A DNA stretch of 64,000 bases from Gadus chalcogrammus (lineage: Eukaryota > Chordata > Actinopteri > Gadiformes > Gadidae), in assembly GCF_026213295.1 (NCBI RefSeq), contig NC_079426.1:20319817-20383816 (forward strand), in the 5' to 3' direction. The translations under genes were made by a program, and so were the position numbers. Under the pieces are notes generated by a model. The model was not told the origin of the DNA. It ran no database searches and worked only from the letters and a program-made list of their open reading frames with translations. Positions 58,193 to 64,000 of this stretch are shown piece after piece; position 1 is the first letter of the stretch, and each line of letters starts with the position of its first letter.

Positions 58193-60136
58193 ATGGCCCA
58201 CCTATGTGTCACCTGTGCGGCTCCTCTTGAGCCTGAGGACGGCCACGACAGTTGCCCTCCTTGCCTCGGTCTCGAGCATTTGAGGGAGAGCCTAACGGAC
58301 AGCGCCTGCATGAACTGCAGCCTCCTGCCTTGGGTGCTCAGGGTGGCTAGGCTGGCAGAGCTGGAGAATCGGGCAACAGCCAACGTCCCCAATGAGCCTC
58401 CCTCCCAATCAGCCCGGTCGTTCGGGGTGGCAGCGGCATGATGGGGCTGCGACTACGGGTGCCCCCCCCAAAAAGAAGGCAAGGGGCGGGCTGGCTGCCA
58501 AGGTTGACGGATTGGCGGCCGACATGGAGCAAATGCGGTCCCTCCTCCTGGCCCTTCAGCCTGGGACTGGTCAGGGGCTGGCGGGGCTACAGCCTGGCCC
58601 TCCCTCGTCACAATTCCACGATGCCCTCTCTCTGGCGGCTTCGGCTAACCTCTTTAATGAGGTTATGACTGAGGGCGATGCCTCCCACACACTAGACGAG
58701 GCCTCCTGCTCTTCTGCACAAGGCTCCCTGCAAGGGGCAGCAGACACCTCCATGGCGGCCGTCCTGCGGACCGCTCTGGCTCACCTACAGCTCGATGCGG
58801 CGCAGACGGAGTCAGCCCAGGCCAGCGCCTTCTTCAGGCTTAACCCTGTCCCGGCCACATTCTCCGTCCCTCCTTCAGAGGAGTACCTGAAGGAGCTCCA
58901 TGCTTGCTGGAGGGACACTAGGGCCCTATCCCACTCAACGTCGGATGCCCGGACCTTGGCTGCCATGCAGAATGCGGCACAGGTTGGGCTGGGCCGCATG
59001 CCACCAGTCGAGCCTGCCATCGCCTCCCTAATTCTGGCCCCTGATGAGGCTCTGAGGCTAAATGCCAGGTGTCCTCGGCCACAGTGCAGGGTCACAGACG
59101 ACCTCCTGTCAAAAGCCTACGACGCAGCGGCGCGCATGGGTCGTATTGGGAACTCCCTTTCCCAACTGTTGCTGGGTCTTTCCACCTCTCTGCAGCAGGC
59201 CCAGGTCTGGTCTAGAGCTAAGGCCATTGCCGGGTCGTTGACTGATCTGTGCACCGTCCCAGTCTCAGGCGGCCCGGGACACGGCTCTTGCACGTGGCCC
59301 GGCATGGCCTGACGGTAAACTTTGTGAAGAGTCGCCTGGACCCATCCCAACGGGTCACATACCTGGGGATGGTCCTGGACTCTGACACTGTGAGGGCCTA
59401 TCTGTCACCTCAGCGTGTAACTGACATCCTCCTCTGCCTCCCCCTCTTCGGGTATGGCAGGATGGTGCCATTCATTCCTTTTTCTGCAGCTCTTGGGCAA
59501 GCTGACAGCTGCCTCAGCTGTGGTGCCTCTCGGCTTGCTGTCTCTGCGTCCTATGCAGATGTGGCTGAACAGCCTCCAGTTGGACCCCAAGTGGCACAGG
59601 CACCGAAAGGTCAGAGTGTCTCTGCAGTGCCTCTTCTCTCTGTCCCCATGGAGAAAGAGGTCGTACATGTCTGTGGGTGTACCAATGGGCACCATTCCAT
59701 CCCGCCGGGAGCTGGTCACGACAGACGCCTGCCTCTCGGGATGGGGCGCGGTTTGGCAGGGCAGGACTGCCCAAGGGCAGTGGCCGGCCCAAAACCAAGC
59801 TCACATCAATGTGCTAGAGCTCAGGGCGGTACAGCTAGCACTCATTTTCTGCCTCAGTTGAGAGGCAAGCATGTGCTGGTTCGATCCGACAACAGGTCAG
59901 CTGTTGCCCAGATCAACCACGAAGGGGGAACCCGGTCTTCACGGCTACTCCGGGTATCTCGGAACCTGTTGGCCTGGGCATATCCCCGCCTGGCCAGCGT
60001 ACGGGCGGTCTTCATACCGGGGGAACGGAACCAGGTCACAGATTTTCTATTGCGGCAGAAGCCCCCACCGGGGGAGTGGTGGCTTCATCCGGAGGTGGTG
60101 GAGATGATGTGGGGTCTCTTTGGCCTACTGACAAGG
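58193..60136 (+). pseudogene. DIRS retroelement: ORF1 joined to RT/RNase H remnant
   Basis: ORF1 starts at ATG 58193 with a Cys-rich N-terminus (HLCVTC, CPPCLGLEHLRE, CMNC) typical of vertebrate DIRS gag-like proteins, shifts frame near 58392, and continues with KVDGLAADMEQMRSLL and a long helical region to about 59260. Directly after, RT thumb sequence appears (VNFVKSRLDPSQRVTYLGMV), then a DIRS-type RNase H: VTTDACLSGWGAVW, HINVLELRAVQLAL and, past a stop at 59861, VLVRSDNRSAVAQINHEGG and IPGERNQVTDFL. The RT palm, the methyltransferase-like part and the tyrosine recombinase are missing, so a deletion fused ORF1 to the RT end. It stops abruptly at CYP3-like sequence at 60137. Confidence 0.85.
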
Positions 60137-61626
60137 ACAATTGTATGCAGAGTGGGAGGTGGTAGGGGCAGTATTGGGACAGGACTTAAATGCTCTCCAT
60201 TGGATGAAGCATCTTGTGTTAAATTTTCCGGTTTTGAGTTGTTTCTGTTCTGTTTAGGGACACACTGATTTCCTTCAGTTGATGATTAAAAGTGAGATCC
60301 AAGAGTCTGACATTAAGGACGGAGTGGAGCCAAGTAAAGAAAGATGACCGATGATGGCGTGAAATTACTAGACTACTTAATTAAGTACTAAAAGAAAATG
60401 ACAAAATTGAATGCAGGTGCCTGTCTCTGCCCCTACCACAAGTACCACATATCTCAGCAGTTCAGCCAGAAAGCTAGATCTTGAGCTGAAAATGTGGGGA
60501 ACCCTTAACCCTCTAAAAGGTAAAGGAAAACTCGCGTAATATGCAGAGAAGAAACCTTGAGAAGAAAAGAAAAATAGGGGTCATGAGCTTTATAGGATTT
60601 CTGGACTACCAAAGCACATTTTCTGTTCTCTTGTAGAGGAGAACATTTAGACGCATTTATCCAAAGCGCCTTAAAATTAGTACATTTGTCAAAGAAAGAG
60701 AAACAATATATTGCTTTAGGTACAGTAAGGATGGTAATAGAACCAAGTGCCAAGCACTAACAATTTTTAGGCTAACCCATTCCCCAAATACAAAAAAGAT
60801 AGCTAGGATAAGATGCTAGACACTGCTAAGTACTATTTTTAAGGAATCACAACATACAATTAGTGCACACATTAAGTGACTGGACGTACACAATACAATA
60901 AGGGTTTTACAATGTACTCGACAGTGACCAGTAAGTCAGTGTCAGGGCAATCATTCCCTGGCATAAGTAGGCGCTCCGTAATTTTTTTTTGTTGAAAACT
61001 GAATACTTCATAAAAAATGTAATGAATCAACAAGAAAGATGTGTTCCATCTAAAATTGACATTAAACAGCTGATTGAAATGTTACACTGTTGAACGCATG
61101 TTACAATTGTAACACAAACATTCATAAATTCATAATAATATTTATTTTGCCTGTTTTCGTCTGTGTCCAGGTTTGACTGATCCAGAGATACTCGCCCAGG
61201 GCTTGTACCACGTAGCTCGCTGAACATAGCGGAAATCCTAGCGGAAAACCTGGCTCGACAGAGCCGCAACTCGCAATTACAGTTAAACGGTACCACAACG
61301 CTCACTTTAGATTCAATTAGTCTAACCAGGTTTTCCGCTTTAGGTTCAGTGCACGTTCACTTGAAAGGGGCGTTTTTTGCGTCATTTTTCTCACCTTTAC
61401 GATAGATCAAGCAGTCTATATGCGTATAAGTGAAAAGATATGCATATTGTCTATAAAATAACTATGCCAAATGCAGAATTGTTCGCCATTAATCCAAATA
61501 GAATGATGATGATTTAAAAATGCATAAGCAACGTCCATCCTGCCTTATTCTATCATTTAGGGAATTCACTTTAAATACACCCTAGAAATGTATCGCATGT
61601 TTTCAACCACTGAGAGGTAGCGACTG

Positions 61627-61679
61627 TAGCGTAGTGGATAAGTAAAAGACCCGAACTTCAGCGACCGGGGTTCAAATAC
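61627..61679 (+). repeat. tRNA-like pol III promoter region (SINE-like)
   Basis: An A box TAGCGTAGTGG at 61627-61637 and a B box GGTTCAAATAC at 61669-61679 are spaced as in a tRNA. The T arm is imperfect (ccgg pairing with ccgg across an enlarged loop). The acceptor stem is not conserved. It is a tRNA-derived repeat rather than a working tRNA gene. Confidence 0.55.
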
Positions 61680-61855
61680 GCCGGTCTATCATCATGCATT
61701 TTACCCCCATAGATGTGGTTCCAGCACGGCCTTGAAAATATGGGTTCAAGTTCGAAATAAGCACAAAAATATAATTCCATGAGCTTTAGTGAATAAGTAT
61801 TCCATATGCATGAGAATTGGGACTTTTTAAGCTTCACATAAATTCGCGTCACTTG

Positions 61856-61897
61856 GGAGTTGAACCCCCCACGCAGAAAGTCAAGACTGACGCGCTA
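61856..61897 (-). repeat. Second tRNA-like promoter region, opposite strand
   Basis: Read on the - strand, an A-box-like TAGCGCGTCAG (61897-61887) is followed by a B box GGTTCAACTCC (61866-61856). It faces the tRNA-like region at 61627-61679 across about 180 bp. No full cloverleaf can be drawn. Confidence 0.5.
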
Positions 61898-62472
61898 CCT
61901 CCAGCACTCTGTCACGGAGACACAATGCGCAACAGTAAGCATTGTCTACATAAGGTCCAAAAGGACGATCAAATAACGAACACCCTCTGATGAGAATCTG
62001 TATCTCTCATGAAGAACCCCAATTTCGTTGTTTGCACAATGACAATAAAGTCTGAAATCTGAATATCGTCAGACAATGCCAAGAGATCGGTTCTGTCCCG
62101 TAAAACCCTCTGTCTCCGGAGAGACACCTGTATGAGAAGTGCGCCGAGGTCCACGGGAACACCCACAAATGGTGACGCCATTGTCAGAGGAGGGGCTAGG
62201 AAGCTGCGCACGCCGATTTAAGTAGCCGATCTCCGGCTAGACTAAGCCGAAAAACTGCTCCCAACCAGGTTTGGTTGCGAGCATAAGTCACCATGGTGAT
62301 ACAGCGACGCTAAAAGAGATCGACTTTCGTGGTACAACTAACCCACGCTTTCAGCTCAACATACCTCGCTAACCCTCTAAGCGAGCTTCGTGGTACAGGC
62401 CCCAGGTGTTTCCTCTTCATATTTGGCGGCTATAAGACCACAAGTGCCACGCTGTCTTACATCTTGTACATC

Positions 62473-62729
62473 AGTGGTTCTCAACCTTTTTTGAGCAAAC
62501 GCCCCCCTGACCTTACCCTGATCCTCTGCCGCCCCCCCCCCCCCCCCCCCCCCCCAATAGAAATAAATAAATAATAATAATAACAATTGTTATATTGCTT
62601 AAAGTTGTCAGTTCATCGTTTTTCATTGATTTTGCGTTGGTCACTAATAGCAATGACTGCCCTCTGAGTCTGTTTTGGTACAAAAAATATAAAAATATTA
62701 ATGAATATTCACGATATAAAATTTAACTT

Positions 62730-62807
<78 letters not shown>

Positions 62808-63032
62808 TGGATTGAACATTCATTCACCGTGACCGCGTTGCGGGCACTCCCGCGACACCCGGCCGCCACGTCTCCCGTCGTGCCCCAGCCGCGGCACCCT
62901 GCGGCCCGGGCACCGTGACCTTGGGCACCGCGACCAGTCCCGCGTCTCCCGCGACTCCCGCCATGCCCCGTGAACGAATTAATGAATGGCCGGGGAACCA
63001 CGGGCACCGCGGCCCGGGCAACGCGGACTCGG
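62473..63032 (+). repeat. GC-rich hAT-end repeat, copy B
   Basis: It starts with the hAT end CAGTGGTTCTCAACCTTTTT inside CYP3 exon 10-like sequence. It contains a poly-C run (about 62528-62555), a (ga)n microsatellite (about 62734-62805) and a GC-rich block, and ends at gactcggatg, where gypsy sequence begins. It matches 46797-47259 in inverted orientation. No target duplication was found, consistent with a truncated or joined copy. Confidence 0.75.
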
Positions 63033-63035
63033 ATG

Positions 63036-64000
63036 TGGAAATGGATGGGATGTGAAACTCGCACTTCTCCGCCTTGACATACAGCCTGTTCTCCAACAGC
63101 CTCTGCAGAACCTGTCGGACATGGACCCTGTGCTCCTCCATGGATTTTGAAGAGATTAGAATATCGTCGATATAGACAAAAACTGTGTGGTTCAACATGT
63201 CCCGGAGGACATCATTAACCAAAGACTGAAACACTGCGGGGGCGTTGGTGAGGCCGAAGGGCATAACAAGGTACTCGTAGTGGCCCAAAGGGGTATTAAA
63301 AGCCGTTTTCCATTCGTCGCCTTCCCGAATGCGGACCAGGTGATATGCATTGCGCAGATCTAATATGGAGAAAACGGAGGCTCCGTGGAGGGGGACGAAG
63401 GCGGAACTGATGAGTGGTAATGGGTATTTATTTTTCACTGTGATGTCGTTCAGACCACGGTAGTCGATGCAGGGGCGAAGCGATTTATCCTACTTGCTGA
63501 TGAAGAAAAAACCCGCTCCAACAGGTGACGATGAAGGGCGGATGATTCCAGCGGCGAGGGATTCCCCGATGTACTCCTCCATTGACTCGCGTTCTGGGCG
63601 GGAGAGGTTGAACAGACGGCTGCTAGGAAGGGGGGCTCCGGGGAGGAGGTCGATGGCGCAGTCATAAGGGCGGTGGGGGGTCAAGGTCAAGGCATGGGAC
63701 TTACTGAACACGGACCCAAGGTCGTGGTATTCTTCCGGGACGGGGGACAGGTTAGTAGGTTCGGTTACGGACTCGAGCTCTGTCGCCCGAGGGGCCTGAG
63801 CGGACCGCAAGCACTGGGACAGGCAATGGGTACTCCATGACAGGATGCGTCCTGTTCCCCAATCAATCTGAGGGTTGTGAGTCCGAAACCAGGAGTAGCC
63901 CAGAACGACCGGGGAGAAGGGGCTGGAAATCACCAGGAGAGATATGGTTTCATGCTGATTCCCAGAAACTAGCAGGTTGAGCGGAACGGTGCGGCGTTCC
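63036..64000 (-). pseudogene. Ty3/gypsy polyprotein: protease end and RT, runs off window
   Basis: On the - strand, reading from the window end: a protease-RT region ([20 protein letters not shown], then [24 protein letters not shown] primer-grip approach and [14 protein letters not shown]), a TAG at 63490-63492, then [19 protein letters not shown] sequence and [13 protein letters not shown]. Next come [15 protein letters not shown] (first RT Asp), [20 protein letters not shown] and the active site FVYIDDILI, then [13 protein letters not shown]. The copy is cut at about 63036 by the GC-rich hAT-end repeat, so RNase H and integrase are absent here. The single stop is in the RT N-terminus. The open frame continuing into the GC-rich repeat is not a real fusion. 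Confidence 0.88.

Larger units (their letters stand above)
61201..62400. mobile_element. 1,200-bp inverted-repeat element in the CYP3 copy
   Basis: The ends GCTTGTACCACGTAGCTCGCT and GCCTGTACCACGAAGCTCGCT (the latter complemented) are inverted repeats. The flank cccagg lies on both sides (61195-61200 and 62401-62406), although the exact border is ambiguous because the repeats also start with G or C. Diverged copies of the ggtaccac/cgctcac phrase occur subterminally. No transposase is encoded. Two tRNA-like promoter regions face each other inside. A PIF/Harbinger-like identity is possible. Confidence 0.75.
60137..62472 (+). pseudogene. Partial second CYP3 copy: exon 9 and part of exon 10
   Basis: Intron 8 end, exon 9, intron 9 and part of exon 10 match 13020-15000 of the intact gene closely and in the same orientation. 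Exon 9-like is 60258-60339, with the same 82-nt length but two substitutions in the protein (S to T, E to K), and its GT donor is replaced by aa. Exon 10-like begins at 61171 (LTDPEILAQ), is cut by a 1,200-bp element at 61201-62400, and resumes (VFLFIFGGYKTTSATLSYIL). There the I-helix acidic residue before TTS is Lys instead of Asp. A hAT-type repeat ends it at 62473. The remaining exons are not in the window. It is a dead remnant of a tandem CYP3 duplicate. Confidence 0.88.

Noticed and set aside
58438..58668. Second overlapping DIRS ORF
   Set aside because: It is an alternative frame of ORF1; the DIRS-like helical protein is in the other frame.
61627..61897. Functional tRNA genes
   Set aside because: A and B boxes are present, but no acceptor stem or full cloverleaf can be formed on either strand.
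62824..63438. A fusion of gypsy RT with a novel Pro/Gly/Arg-rich C-terminus
   Set aside because: The C-terminal part is the GC-rich hAT-end repeat read in a chance open frame after the junction at about 63036.

Overview
The window is nuclear DNA from a vertebrate, almost certainly a ray-finned (teleost) fish. The evidence is a 13-exon cytochrome P450 family 3 gene with vertebrate CYP3 exon phases, set in a dense and mixed transposon population of L2-like and Rex1-like LINEs, DIRS, Ty3/gypsy and Ty1/copia retroelements, and hAT, Tc1, Tigger/pogo, THAP-type and TTAA-flanked DNA transposons. I cannot name the species. I see no bacterial or organelle features.

Layout. Positions 1-2130 hold two short DNA transposons; the second ends 72 bp before the P450 start codon. 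Positions 2203-16509 hold the only intact host gene, a CYP3-family monooxygenase of 499 codons on the + strand. Its intron 2 (8.7 kb) is packed with transposon copies. Positions 18.6-20.5 kb hold a broken copia element, 20.7-21.05 kb a probable solo LTR, 21.8-23.6 kb a Tigger-like element with smaller elements inside it, and 24.1-26.2 kb an L2-like LINE cut by a hAT-type element. Positions 27.3-36.2 kb are a three-level nest: a gypsy element broken by an L2-like LINE, itself broken by a Rex1-like LINE, with an inverted scrap of the L2 at the far junction. Positions 36.4-37.2 kb hold a gypsy RNase H fragment with a 213-bp in-frame triplication.

Positions 37.2-42.2 kb are sparse: a hAT relic and microsatellites. 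Positions 42.4-47.6 kb are another nest of hAT-type elements. Positions 49542-52535 hold a structurally complete hAT transposon with an intact 606-residue transposase, 8-bp target duplications and a 13-bp tandem array. Positions 52728-53836 are a large TTAA-flanked foldback element whose centre encodes a P2X7-tail-like cysteine motif. Further on come an L2 3' end, a broken THAP/DDE transposase and a collapsed DIRS element. At 60.14-62.47 kb lies a partial second copy of the P450 (exon 9 and most of exon 10) broken by a 1,200-bp inverted-repeat element. The window ends inside a gypsy element on the - strand.

The only functional unit likely to serve the host is the P450. The most notable items are the intact hAT, the partial CYP3 duplicate, the foldback element with the cysteine motif, and the layered insertions, whose target duplications give a relative order of events.
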